From positions 20,486,498 to 20,550,497 of the forward strand of contig OU964921.1 of the NCBI GenBank assembly GCA_918807975.1: a stretch of DNA of 64,000 nt, written 5' to 3'. The stretch comes from Aplidium turbinatum. Taxonomy: Eukaryota; Chordata; Ascidiacea; Aplousobranchia; Polyclinidae. The notes under the pieces are model-generated. The model was not told where the DNA came from and did no database searches. It saw only the letters and a program-made list of their open reading frames with translations. This document shows positions 44,791-55,789 of the stretch, one piece after another. Every line of letters begins with the position of its first letter. The stretch's first letter is position 1. Made by a program: the position numbers and the translations under genes.

Positions 44791-45228
44791 GATTAACTTA
44801 ACCTGCAATTTCAAGTTGACACTGTCCTGACCCATATGCCAATACGATGACCATCTTCTTATACTGAGCAAATTTAAGTCAATGATGTAAACAAACGTAA
44901 AGTTGTTGAAAATTACATTTATTCGAATGGTGCAAAGCACCACCCGTCCACCCATTCACATTGCACAATTCACAACTGCAAGAAGACATGCATGAAAGTC
45001 TAAAAACACAGTGGACTGCGCTACTTCATGCCTCATCAGAAGACGTTGTTGTGGACCTGCAAGTACCTATAAAACAATATGCAACATATGTAAAGAAAAT
45101 ACAGTATACTGTAGCCTACAGTGCAAATTAGATTATGTTTACAGTGCCGCGAAAGAATTACAGACTCTAATTGCCACATATCTCATGGATATGCATATGT
45201 AACACACGGTTATTTTACAATTAGACCG
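44791..45228. other. Intergenic, nothing recognised
   Basis: Short ORFs only (for example 45011-45202) with no domain. Confidence 0.5.
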
Positions 45229-45244
45229 AGAGCCTACGACAGAA

Positions 45245-46290
45245 GATTTCACCCCATAAGGTACAAAAGGTTTGACCCCTTGAAGTTACTGGGGTCAACC
45301 ATGTCACTCACAAAAAGTATGGAAGATTGACCGCACCGGGTGGATCTGGACCCTAGAGCCCCCTAAAAAGCCCAAAAAGGGGGTTAATTTCACCCCATAA
45401 GGTACATGGACCAAACTTGGTGAAAACGAAGTTCTATGTCAGGACATCACAAAAATATCAAATCTAACAATATTTTCGAGTGGAAAGGTGATGTAAGACT
45501 CCCCCCAAAGTGACCCCCCAGGGGGTTAATTTCACCCCATAAGGTACATGGACCAAAGTTGGTCAAAACGAAGTCTTATGTCAGGACATCACAAAAATAT
45601 CAAATCTAACAATATTTTCGGGTGGAAAGGTGATGTAAGATGCCTTCAAAGTGACTTCCCTTAATGTGACCCCCTCGGAAGGTTTATTCCACCCCATAAG
45701 GTACATGGACCAAACTTGGTCAAAATGAAGTCTTATGTCAGGACATCACAAAAATATCAAATCTAACAATATTTTCGGGTGGAAAGGTGATGTAAGATGC
45801 CTTCAAAGTGACTTCCCTTAATGTGACCCCCTCGGAAGGTTTATTCCACCCCATAAGGTACATGGACCAAACTTGGTCAAAATGAAGTCTTATGTCAGGA
45901 CATCACAAAAATATCAAATCTAACAATATTTTCGGGTGGAAAGGTGGTGTAAGATGACTTCAAAGTGACTTTCCTTAATGTGACCCCCTCGGAAGGTGTA
46001 TTTCACCCCATAAAGTACATGGACCAAACTTGGTCAAAACGAAGTCTTATGTCAGGACATCACAAAAATATCAAATCTAACAATATTTTCGGGTGGAAAG
46101 GTGATGTAAGATGTCATCAAAGTGACCCCCAGAGGGTTTATTTCACCATAGAGTACATGGACCAAACGTGGTCAAAACGAAGTCTTCTAGGGCACCACAA
46201 AATATCAAATCTAACAATACTCTCAGTTGGAAAGGTGATAAAAGACCTACCCAAAAGTGAATCTCCTCCTATAGTTTAATTTACTTCATC
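45245..46290 (+). repeat. Tandem array, left arm (about 6-7 units of ~155 bp)
   Basis: Unit landmarks: CACCCCATAAGGTACATGGA, CCAAACTTGGTCAAAACGAA, TCTTATGTCAGGACATCAC, AAATATCAAATCTAACAATA, GGTGGAAAGGTGATGTAAGA and TGTGACCCCCTCGGAAGG. Spacing of the landmark varies from about 135 to 160. Units differ mainly in the spacer after GTAAGA. Confidence 0.9.
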
Positions 46291-46816
46291 CCTTTCTCGA
46301 ACCAACCTTGGTGTAACGAAAGTGCTATGCCAGGATAGTACGAATGGATTAAATTTAAAAATATTTTTATATAGGTTTTGATGAAATACATTCACAAGCT
46401 GTCCCATGATGCATGAAATGGAACTATAGCCTACTTTACAAAAAGTTTTTGTATAAATCATATTAAGTCAATCGAAAAAAGGCAACAGGACATGACAATA
46501 CATGGCTTTGTAACACCAAAAACAGAAAGTACACAAGAAGCATATAGGCTACAGTAGCCAGAAAATTGATCCAAGATCTTGATACCACCACTAAATGTGG
46601 ACTTAATCGAACAACTGACTATCCAAATCAAAACGTTTCGAAATGAATCATTTGGAACGTTAATTTAGGCAGTAATGAACATTTTCCAGCTGCTACAATA
46701 AATAACCCAATAAACCCAATGTAGTAAATTTTTGTTTAATGCCATTTGCTTCATGTCTCCAATCAGTTATTGTAACTGTTCATTCATAAACAGAGATTGT
46801 TTGTGTAAATGTAAAC

Positions 46817-47128
46817 GGTAACTCAATTGGTTAGCGCGTCACTTCTGGAACGAAGAAGCTTCAAGATCAATAGCGGCGCTGGTTCGACTCTCGGGGTGTG
46901 CGCTTGAGCAACGCACGTTAAGGGCTGCTCTCCATTCAGCGGCATCTAATGGATGGAATAATTCCCCGACAACAAGCCTTCAACAATCGGAAACTTCACT
47001 CTGTCAATCTCGGTGACCGGGCCTGCGCCAGTGATTCAAAGCCTCTACAAGTATGCGAAACTGCCAGGATTAAGCTCTGCAAGAAGCTTTCCCAGTCCGA
47101 GGATAAAGATTCAATCAATCAATCAATC
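46817..47128 (+). repeat. tRNA-derived SINE, inserted in the left arm only
   Basis: A box TAACTCAATTGGTTAGCGCG, B box GGTTCGACTCT about 55 bases later, a body (GGAATAATTCCCCGACAACA, CTTCAACAATCGGAAAC, CAAGTATGCGAAACTGCCAG) and a TCAATCAATCAATCAATC tail. The opposite arm reads through from GTGTAAATGTAAAC to GTCGCTTTCACTT without it, losing about 25 bases in this arm at the insertion. A second copy is at 51869-52116. Confidence 0.88.
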
Positions 47129-47578
47129 ACTGGTGTCGCTTTTACTTTCTTCGTCTTATTCTTCAGATTCATACAATTCTCCTGTTATATACAGAGAAAT
47201 AAAGACTGTACGAAACAATTGCTATTATGCACTACAGATATGCGTAACATACAATAGTAATTTTATTATCTTTTACAGACGTCTATTTTTCTTCGAATAA
47301 TGCAACATTGCAACTTACTATTAACTGGAAAAAGTTCAACATTTATTTGTTATTTAGTGCACCCAGGCATTTTTCTCAAGATTGCAGAAACTATTGGTTA
47401 TAGGTTCCTAAAACGAAACTTTACAGCCAGTTATTGGCTAATGTTTACAGTAAGAAAGTAAACGACTGATAGACCAGGAGAAAGTTTTATATTTATAAAG
47501 GGTAACCCAAGCGACATCCAATGCTGTTTACCTTCTTCTTGACTTTCCTGGATGAGATCAGATTCCACGCAGAGACAT

Positions 47579-48322
47579 CTAAAGATGCTTTATACCTTTA
47601 CCTTCAAACCACACCACTTTATAAGAACCTCCTTCTTCTTTCCAGCCATACTCTAGCAGCAACGTTGCTGCTTGTTCACTTCTAGTTGAAGATAACCACC
47701 ATCTTGTGATGAGATGTGTGCGCCTTGTCTTCTGGAGAAGTACTCGTAAACAAAGTGGTAGAGTACTACTATCTACAGTAGCTTCTGGTATGCATGATAT
47801 CCTTTCATTTTCTTTTTTGGGTTTGTAGCCGTCTAAAAACATTTGTAAACGGACTTCGTTGACATAATTAATTTTCTTGTTTTTGTACATGTTACACACA
47901 AAGTTCTCTATGGCGATGATAGTGTCTTCACTAATTTCTTTGTCGTGTCCGAGTTGGCTAAAAGCTGCCTGCGCTTCGTGGTTTCCTTGGAGTAATTTCA
48001 GCGGCCGCACTTTCCCTTTCCTGCTAAATGACGAGGTGTAATCAGAATCTGTAAAGGCATGATATGCAGGTAAACACTTGCAAATCGTCACTCCAAGTGC
48101 GGTAGGCCTATGCAGCTGGTTGATGTTGATGTACCGCTGCGTGTTATTGCTTTGCAAGCCAGCTTCTATCCATATCTTTAATGAAGGATCAAAAGTTCCA
48201 TAGCAACCTAAGCCAATTACAAGACAGTCAGTGTCAGACGTGCGGATAACCACATTGCTTGGGGCTGGTACATCGCAGACAGCTTGCTTTATCTCTGTAT
48301 ATAACAGGAGAATTGTATGAAT
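47579..48322 (-). CDS. PIN/XPG-like nuclease-related protein, C-terminal exon
   Basis: Open minus-strand frame of 248 codons ending at TAG/TAA near 47579. It reads EIKQAVCDVPAPSNVVIRTS, DTDCLVIGLGCY, LKIWIEAGLQSNN, YHAFTDSDYTSSFSRKGKV, CNMYKNKK, RLQMFLDGYKPKKENERISC, LPLCLRVLLQKTRR, and ends YGWKEEGGSYKVVWFEGKG. I recognise the family as the large invertebrate proteins with xADTDxLVI and HAFTGCDxTSxFxxKGK blocks, whose fold resembles PIN/XPG nucleases with clustered acidic residues; here HAFTDSD replaces HAFTGCD. A good splice acceptor (TTATTCTTCAG at 48323-48333) precedes the exon and lies inside the right inverted arm. Upstream exons (usually Cys-rich) are not found. Function in the element is unknown. 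Confidence 0.6.
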   Translation of the reverse strand: MHTILLLYTEIKQAVCDVPAPSNVVIRTSDTDCLVIGLGCYGTFDPSLKIWIEAGLQSNNTQRYININQLHRPTALGVTICKCLPAYHAFTDSDYTSSFSRKGKVRPLKLLQGNHEAQAAFSQLGHDKEISEDTIIAIENFVCNMYKNKKINYVNEVRLQMFLDGYKPKKENERISCIPEATVDSSTLPLCLRVLLQKTRRTHLITRWWLSSTRSEQAATLLLEYGWKEEGGSYKVVWFEGKGIKHL

Positions 48323-48385
48323 CTGAAGAATAAGATGAAGAAAGTGAAAGCGACAGCAGTGACAATGAAGAATAAAGAAACGACC

Positions 48386-49814
48386 GTTTACATTTACACG
48401 AACAATCTCTGTTTATGAATGAACAGTTACGATAACTGATTGGAGACATGAAGCAAATGGCATTAAATAAAAATTTACTGCATTGGGTTTATTAGGTTAT
48501 TTATTGTAGCAGCTGGAAAATGTTCATTACTGCCTAAATTAACGTTCCAAATGATTCATTTCGAAACGTTTTGATTTGGATAGTCAGCTGTTCGATTAAG
48601 TCCACATTTAGTGGTGGTATCAAGATCTTGGATCAATTTTCTGGCTACTGCAGCCTATATGCTTCTTGTGTACTTTCTGTTTTTGGTGTTACAAAGCCAT
48701 GTATTGTCATGTCCTGTTGCCTTTTTTCGATTGACTTAATATGATTTATACAAAAACTTTTTGTAAAGTAGGCTATAGTTCCATTTCATGCATCATGGGA
48801 CAGCTTGTGAATGTATTTCATCAAAACCTATATAAAAATATTTTTAAATTTAATCCATTCGTACTGTCCTGGCATAGCACTTTCGTTACACCAAGGTTGG
48901 TTCGAGAAAGGGATGAAGTAAATTAAACTATAGGAGGAGATTCACTTTTGGGTAGGTCTTTTATCACCTTTCCAACTGAGAGTATTGTTAGATTTGATAT
49001 TTTGTGGTGCCCTAGAAGACTTCGTTTTGACCACGTTTGGTCCATGTACTCTATGGTGAAATAAACCCTCTGGGGGTCACTTTGATGACATCTTACATCA
49101 CCTTTCCACCCGAAAATATTGTTAGATTTGATATTTTTGTGATGTCCTGACATAAGACTTCGTTTTGACCAAGTTTGGTCCATGTACTTTATGGGGTGAA
49201 ATACACCTTCCGAGGGGGTCACATTAAGGAAAGTCACTTTGAAGTCATCTTACACCACCTTTCCACCCGAAAATATTGTTAGATTTGATATTTTTGTGAT
49301 GTCCTGACATAAGACTTCATTTTGACCAAGTTTGGTCCATGTACCTTATGGGGTGGAATAAACCTTCCGAGGGGGTCACATTAAGGGAAGTCACTTTGAA
49401 GGCATCTTACATCACCTTTCCACCCGAAAATATTGTTAGATTTGATATTTTTGTGATGTCCTGACATAAGACTTCGTTTTGACCAACTTTGGTCCATGTA
49501 CCTTATGGGGTGAAATTAACCCTCTGGGGGGTCACTTTGGGGGGAGTCTTACATCACCTTTCCACTCGAAAATATTGTTAGATTTGATATTTTTGTGATG
49601 TCCTGACATAGAACTTCGTTTTCACCAAGTTTGGTCCATGTACCTTATGGGGTGAAATTAACCCCCTTTTTGGGCTTTTTAGGGGGCTCTAGGGTCCAGA
49701 TCCACCCGGTGCGGTCAATCTTCCATACTTTTTGTGAGTGACATGGTTGACCCCAGTAACTTCAAGGGGTCAAACCTTTTGTACCTTATGGGGTGAAATC
49801 TTCTGTCGTAGGCT
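48386..49814 (-). repeat. Right inverted arm with tandem array (about 5-6 units)
   Basis: Mirror of 45229-46816 but about 160 bases shorter, which equals one tandem unit. The arm boundary inside the element continues to about 48285, beyond the position of the SINE in the left arm. Confidence 0.88.
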
Positions 49815-50850
49815 CCCAGACTAAATAACAAGCATTATTTTAATACATTCTCACATTCCTCAGTATGTTCTAATTCTGTAATTCGCATATGATGGGTTGG
49901 GGAATGGGTATACCGTCATGTTCTATTAACCTCTAACATTAATAAAATTCGTTAATCGTGTTAATGCCGCTTGTCTTTTCTAACCAGTACAAATTATTAT
50001 TGTTATCGTTTGATAGATCTTCAAATATTTCTTGAAGTTCTGCTCCAGTGATAGACTAATCGCTGGTTTAGTAAATAGAAATGCTTTTATTGCCCTTATT
50101 GAGAGAATAGTAACGATTTGTCTTGTTTGAGCTTAACTGAAGCGAGCAGCGTAGAGATGGAATGCTCCTGCATATTTCTAGTGTTTATGACGGCATAACC
50201 CTGAGAAGTATAATTTGCTTTCTCTTTCTTGTCAACAGAGCTTTCAGAATTGCGTTGTTGTAGTTCTGGAGTTGCTTGCTACTGCATAACGCTTTTGTTC
50301 AGTAATAGTGTTGATAGGTGTAGTTACTAGTTATAGTGAGAAGCACTGAAGCAAGGTTCAATTCCTAAGGGTGTGATCACAGCTGCTTTGCGAAGCTTTA
50401 CAGCTTAAAAATCGCAGTAATCGATTATGATCATAACTGACGCTGGAGTTAAAATAACAGTGAGTTTATTAGATACTATAGTTTATATTATCAAGGCATT
50501 AAAACTAAACTCCTAGCAAACCTTTGGGTAAGCTACTATGAAGTACGCTTAACGTTGCTAATATGCAATAATGCACGTGACTGTTTATGAACGAAAATTT
50601 AAGTCAATTAATTGTTTACGACCATAATTTTCTTTGCAATAAGATAGCACAGTGGTTTGCAGTTGTCTTTTGTGTGGGCAGTGTCCTTACAGGACGAGGG
50701 TACTAGCCATTGTACCTTTTTCGGTATCTTCTGCCTAGCACCGTGAGAAATAAAACCAGTTCTGAAACCATATCAGCTGCCTTTACTCCTAATCCGAAAG
50801 TAATATCATCACAAATGAAGATCAGTGACGGAGAGAACAAATGAACATAC
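49815..50850. other. Intergenic or 3' flank of the host gene
   Basis: AT-rich; no ORF or RNA gene seen. If the minus-strand gene at 50851-53344 continues, its last exon or 3' UTR could lie here, but I cannot point to it. Confidence 0.4.
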
Positions 50851-53344
50851 CCGTAGTGCTTTTCTTAACAAGACGTTTAAGCCGGGCCCCATCGCGGTCT
50901 TCCCATGCCTTAAACCAGTCGCCCAGTTTGTGGTCGATTTCCTGTAGAGTGCTTGATTTCGTATGGCTCTGGACAACACCTATAAGTAAAGCAGTTTTAT
51001 AAACAAATAAATTCACATCGATTTTTATTTTTACACAAGCATCTATAGCAGTGGCCAGCGGTTCTTAACCTGTGGGTAATTACTTAACCGTATCTGTTAC
51101 TGGCGTAGACCTTATGGTCTCGCCCTCTGCTAATTTAGCAATTTCACATAGAAGCAGCGACGCTAGAAACCTGAGATTTCTTGACTTTTACTTTTTTTTC
51201 TTGCCCCAACTTTTAATCCCGATTATGTTGGTATCGGATAATTGTGAAGTTCACAATAAACCTTTTGTCACAGCCAGTTATAAAATGCAAGAAATTTCCT
51301 GATATTCAATAGCTTGATTGACAGTTTACTGTTTGTACAGAAACGGAAAAACAAAATTGATGAAATTCTGTGTTGTATGCAAGAGGACTTTCAAAATGAA
51401 ATGTGAACTGAGAAATTTGACCAAGAAATGGCGAAAATAGGTCAAAAACCGAGTCTTTATCACCTTTTTTACCTAAAATACACAATCACGAATATATTTT
51501 GCGAAATAAATTGATTGAAGTGATAGATAAGGCTTTTGACCAACGGCATACTTTTTCCCGTTGTTATTTGATATAAGCTGACGGAGTAATTAGCAGTAAG
51601 AGAGACGTAGACCTGATGGTCTCGGCCAGTAACTCTTGCCGCCAAAAGGAAGCAGTGACAGATACGGTTAATCTGGGGAAATTTGAGGTCTTCCGGAGGG
51701 TAATGAGCAGGACAGGGCAAATTGCTGCCAGGTTTTAATCAAAATTAATGATTGTTGGGTTTGGCTATTCCATTCAATTGATTGCCAGAGAATAATAAAA
51801 TTGGTACAAATGAAATTAATTTTATGTTGCTGTTTGGAAACCTTCATGAGAAGATGCAGAACCACATGCTTGGTTTGGTTTTGAATCTTTCTCCTCGGAC
51901 TGACAAAACCTTGATAGGTCATTCCTGGTAGTTTCGCATACTTGTAGACTGTAGAGGCTCTTGACGCAGGGCCGGTTACCGAGATTGGCAGAGTGACGTT
52001 TTCCGATTGTTGAAGTGTTGTTTCCGGGGAATTATTCCAATCACTAGGTGCCAGAGTAGAACCAGCGCCGTATGATCTTGAGCAGAGGCGCGTAACCACT
52101 GAACTAACGGGGCGAACTAACGTGTTCCTGTCGAAGGTTGCCTATCTGTGCTACTTTTGTTCTGACGTAAACGTCTTGAACTGCAGGGCAATCATTCTCT
52201 GATACCAATCGCCATGGACAAGGTTGTGTGATTTATGACAATAGATTTAAGATGCCAAGCATGCTTAAGTGGGTAACGGGTTGGAAAAGGTTAAGAACCG
52301 TTGCTCTACAGTCTGGTTTATGTGCGTAGCACGATCATCAAGAGAGCTGTAATGAAAATAAAAGCGAGGACATCACCATAAGCATAGTTGAGGAACCCGG
52401 AAAGGTTGGCCTTCCCCGACCTTTCGCAAGGAAGGCCACCCTTCCCTGCAAAATCGACCAGGTAGATTTTCTTTTATTGCACACGAGTAAACAACAGACG
52501 TTTTTCAACTGGATCCAGACTGAAGCATTAATCAGGGATAGTAAACAGCAAATTGACAAAAAGAGATTACAAAAAAAAGTAAACTTCAGATGCTGCAAAA
52601 CTTATACGTTATATCCAAAGTTGTGCTGGAGACGCAAAACTTGAACAAACTACTCACCTATGACCACCTTCTTCAAGTTCTGCATAGAATCAAAGGAAAA
52701 CTTTTTCTCTTCACTAGTTTTGTTTTTCCCCTTCCTGGTCCGCGAGACGAAGCTCGCGATTTCGTTTAAAAGCACATGAGGCATCAATCGATTTGTAAGT
52801 TTGAACTGTAATAGAACAGATGGATATTGAAATGCATACGCCGAGATCATTTAAACAGTATAGAAAGCAGCCCCATAAAACAGTCGCAGTGCGTAGCCTA
52901 CCAGGCTACCAGCATACAATAGCATGAATTTTTTTGTATAATGATGTGTAGTTTGTGTACCATGTGGTTATGTGCGCTGAATTGTGCAATTAGCCTGTTG
53001 CTGTTGAGGCAGACATTAAATGTTTTAGAATTCATTCATTCAAGTTTTAGGCTACATAGAAGAACTAAAGCCCCACACATAAAACTCATGCATTACCAAA
53101 AATGTGGGTGACTTTAGATAAGTAATGCGCAGTAAGAACATATCGTGTTCACTAACCACAATCTGATAGTTCTCCTCATTCTCCAGCAGGCTGTTTACGA
53201 TTTTTAATTCCACTATGGTTGTAGCAGGAAGAGGAACATCCTCAGGAATCGAAGCCAATTCTTGGAATTTATCTGGGATAATTCCTCCCTTCTCTTTCAG
53301 CATACTTTCGATTTCACAGAGCCGTTTGTTCATTTGACAATGCT
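50851..53344 (-). CDS. Host gene, three exons, DUF4806-like domain
   Basis: Minus-strand exons with clean splice sites. Exon A 53157-53344 (acceptor TTCTGACAG, donor GTTAGT): HCQMNKRLCEIESMLKE, then IPEDVPLPATTIVELKIVNS and LLENEENYQIV. Exon B 52658-52805 (acceptor TCTATTACAG, donor GTGAGT): FKLTNRLMPHVLLNEIASFV, KFSFDSMQNLKKVVI. Exon C 50851-50979 (acceptor ACTTATAG, donor GTATGT): VVQSHTKSSTLQEIDHKLGD, WFKAWEDRDGARLKRL. Phases match (0 between A and B, 1 between B and C), giving an open reading across all three. The LP.tT..el..L start, a central LM..ls segment and the closing e-I...W...dR are what I expect from DUF4806 proteins, whose function is unknown. Upstream and downstream exons are incomplete; an upstream candidate is 56171-56305. 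Confidence 0.6.
51049..52303. mobile_element. hAT element in the intron between exons B and C
   Basis: Ends CAGTGGCCAGCGGTTCTTAACC-type on the left (element begins CAGTGGCCAGCGG) and, reverse-complemented, CAACGGTTCTTAACC on the right. Flanking octamers ATCTATAG and CTCTACAG look like an aged duplication with two differences. No transposase left. It carries a SINE at 51869-52116. Confidence 0.65.
51869..52116 (-). repeat. tRNA-derived SINE, second copy
   Basis: On the minus strand: CGTTAGTTCAGTGGTTACGC (A box), GGTTCTACTCT (B box), GGAATAATTCCCCGGAAACA, CTTCAACAATCGGAAAACG, CAAGTATGCGAAACTACCAG. The same body as 46817-47128, with a different tail. Confidence 0.82.
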
Positions 53345-53394
53345 CTGTCAGAATTGTTTGAAGATAAGTGAACACTTTTCTAAAGTAAGCAAAC

Positions 53395-53500
53395 GCAAAT
53401 CCTGTTACAGTGAGTTGTAAACGTATTATCTACGTACTACTGAGTTGTAAACGTATTTACAGTGAGTTGTAAACGTGAGTCTGTAAACGTATTATCTATT
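53395..53500. repeat. Short tandem phrase GAGTTGTAAACGT
   Basis: Three copies of GTGAGTTGTAAACGT or CTGAGTTGTAAACGT, plus a partial copy (GTCTGTAAACGT), with ATTATCTA between some of them. Confidence 0.6.
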
Positions 53501-54329
53501 AGTAGTTGGGCTTAGATTTGTGGTTGTAAGCCAATATTGATAACCTTAACCACAATGTCTATTGTCTGGTTGGCTAAAGCTTGCTTTCCAATAAAAAGCA
53601 CTGTTCTTACTTTTGCAACACAACCGTCAACCGTTATGAGGACAATCATGGGTTCCAATCCCATACCAAGTTTGGTCAGTCACTCGGGAGATGACAATAG
53701 GAAGGGAGACTAGATCCAGGGGCGAATCTTTTTTCAAGGTGCCACACATGACAATTAGGATATATATTTAAAATGGACGAAGATACTTTAAACTTTTCAG
53801 AAAAGAGGACAGAAAAATCAGCAATAACTAACAAACAACAAAGAAATTTTTACAGAAGCAGATAATTCTTTATATCCGCCTTATCCGAATCAGCCGTTTT
53901 CTTCAGGACTGCAGACTGTGGGGTGAAAAGCAGTTTGTTTTTAGGAAGGCAACAATGTAGCAAACAACACGACAGAACAGCAGATAACGTTCAGCCTACA
54001 TTTACACAAATACTACCGATGTCGTCAGAAATTAACTTTTATTTTTGAGATGTAATCGAATAAAACCAGAGACTTTTAAAAATGGTAGCCTACCAAATTG
54101 ATTTTTTTGTTTGTTCAACAACCAGCCTATATAATCCCACAAGTTGTGCCAAACTGAAAGAATAATGTAACAAACACCACAATAAATATTTAAAATGTAA
54201 TAGCCTACCGGTACTTTTGCAATTCTGCTTTTTTTGTGGCCTACGCTTCAGCAAAAAGCGTATTCCCAGCGAATATCAAATCTTTTCGGCAGCGTTATTC
54301 ATAATCCTTCACTGGGAATGACATGAGCA
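53501..54329. other. Intronic or intergenic, nothing recognised
   Basis: AT-rich, no supported ORF. Confidence 0.5.
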
Positions 54330-54654
54330 TTGATGCTCGAGCTGAAATCCAACAGCCCGCCACATATGAAGCTTTTTATTTGGGGCCATCTTCATCCGTT
54401 TCGATTGCACTTTGTCAATGTCGATACCACCGCTCCTTCGCTCTCAACACTTGTCACTTTACCGGGAAACTGTTGCTCTTCGTATTCAACAGTTATGTAC
54501 TCTCCAGTAGCAATATCTTTTTTGTTAGATCCTTCTGCTTCATTTTCTTCAATATCACCATCAGAAACCGTATCCTCTGATGAAGCACCATCTTCTATGC
54601 TTTCGTCCTCATACGACTCATCGCTTTCCGATTCATCTTCACCGTCCGCACCGG
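54330..54654 (-). pseudogene. Acidic segment and PGKV-type beta domain, fragment
   Basis: Minus-strand frame: GADGEDESESDESYEDESIE, EDTVSDGDIEENEAEGSNKK, then GEYITVEYEEQQFPGKVTSV, ESEGAVVSTLTK, a TGA near 54402 where relatives have a tryptophan, and RWPQIK. The second part resembles the small YPGxV...M...WKWP domain I know from transposon-derived and host proteins of invertebrates. It ends exactly at the TA beside the element starting at 54657, so the piece may be cut by that insertion. It could also be an exon of the neighbouring host gene. Confidence 0.35.
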
Positions 54655-54656
54655 TA

Positions 54657-55640
54657 GGGGAAACCTGTGTAATTTGAACCCCTTAAGTAGCATTTGCTAT
54701 AACTCCTTTACAACATAACCTTTTTTTTGAAATTGACATGTTAACAACTTGAAGACATAAGGTAGGCTACACACATGAAAAAAATTATTGGACGAAATTG
54801 TACATAATGGCCACAAGGAAAATTAAAAAAAAATCGTACCCTGGTCCAAATTACACATGCTCTGTGTAAAATGAACCTCACCCATGTGTAATTTGAACCA
54901 GTATTTGTTTCTATTAGGTGAAAGCATATTTTGCAGTAAAGAAGTAAGTATTCTATCTTAGCAATTTCCTAAGTTGAAAGTTCCTATGAAACATTGGCAA
55001 GGAGTGATTTGGGTAGTAAAAAGTGTGAAAGAGTTGACACAAGAGGGCACTAATTTGAAACATCAGAAAGAGTAGGTTTCATCACCTCTTCTGTTCATTT
55101 GCGATATTTTCCTTTGGCTTTTCTTTCAGCTCGAGTAGACATTTTAACACAAGTATCGTGTTTTGTCACCTAATAGTAGTTTCCTAGCACAAAGGTTAGT
55201 GATAAAACTTTCAATAACATTGCACTTCATTGTAAAAGTTCCTGTGTAATTTGAACCCCTGGTGGTTCAAATTACACACATGTCACATAGATTATTATTT
55301 TTGCTTTACCTTTTAAGATGAAAATCAAAAAAAACTTTTACACAGCTAGGTGGCCAATTCATTGGGTGACAAATCCTCACATTTCTTTTTGAAAAAAATG
55401 TTACATCCTCTTCACAATTTCTTACGGCATGATCGCAGAAAATTACATCAGTCTACCTGAAAACTGAAAATGCTGAACTGCGGCCTAACGCCATTGTTCA
55501 GAAACTAGTCGTTGCTAGTGATGACGTAAGGTCATGTGGTGGTTGCAGCTGTCCAGTAAAAAACAGATTTGAAGGAGAGTGAAACGAAAAAACGTGGGTG
55601 GTCCAAATTACACATGATATCAAATTACACAGGTTTCCCC
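54657..55640. mobile_element. TA-flanked element with repeated subterminal motif (984 bp)
   Basis: Perfect inverted ends GGGGAAACCTGTGTAATTTG on both sides, flanked by TA (54655-54656 and 55641-55642). Inside, GTGTAATTTGAACC or its inverse occurs about eight times in four clusters (near 54664, 54845-54900, 55245-55275 and 55605-55630). TA duplication fits Tc1/mariner/pogo-type or another TA-specific superfamily. No transposase inside. Confidence 0.8.
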
Positions 55641-55789
55641 TAACTGCAGTTGCACTTTTAGATGTGCCTGCAAAAATATTTATTGAGAACAGCAGTGTAA
55701 CGAAATCGTAGCTTTTTGCAAATAGTACTGAAGTTGTTAATGATGTGCTTTCATAGCCGAAATATTTTAAACACCAATACCAGTACTGG

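Larger units (their letters stand above)
45229..49814 (-). mobile_element. Transposon-like unit with ~1.5 kb repeat-built inverted arms and a nuclease-like gene
   Basis: Both outer ends carry AGCCTACGACAGAAGATTTC in inverted orientation. Each arm consists of a tandem array (about 155 bp units) followed by ~500 bp of single-copy sequence; the two arms are nearly identical, for example a 61-codon stretch at 46276-46461 and 48741-48926 translates identically. The left arm has one more tandem unit and carries a SINE that the right arm lacks. The unique centre (about 47215-48285) encodes the C-terminal part of a nuclease-like protein on the minus strand. No target duplication was identified, so mobility is inferred. 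A segmental inverted duplication is the main alternative. Confidence 0.7.

Noticed and set aside
45965-46279. 104-codon ORF present in both inverted arms
   Set aside because: Translation of the ~155 bp tandem array; the repeat units have noncoding-style indels not in multiples of three elsewhere.
46949-47300. ORFs over the SINE
   Set aside because: They start in the SINE body and run into arm sequence; no independent support.
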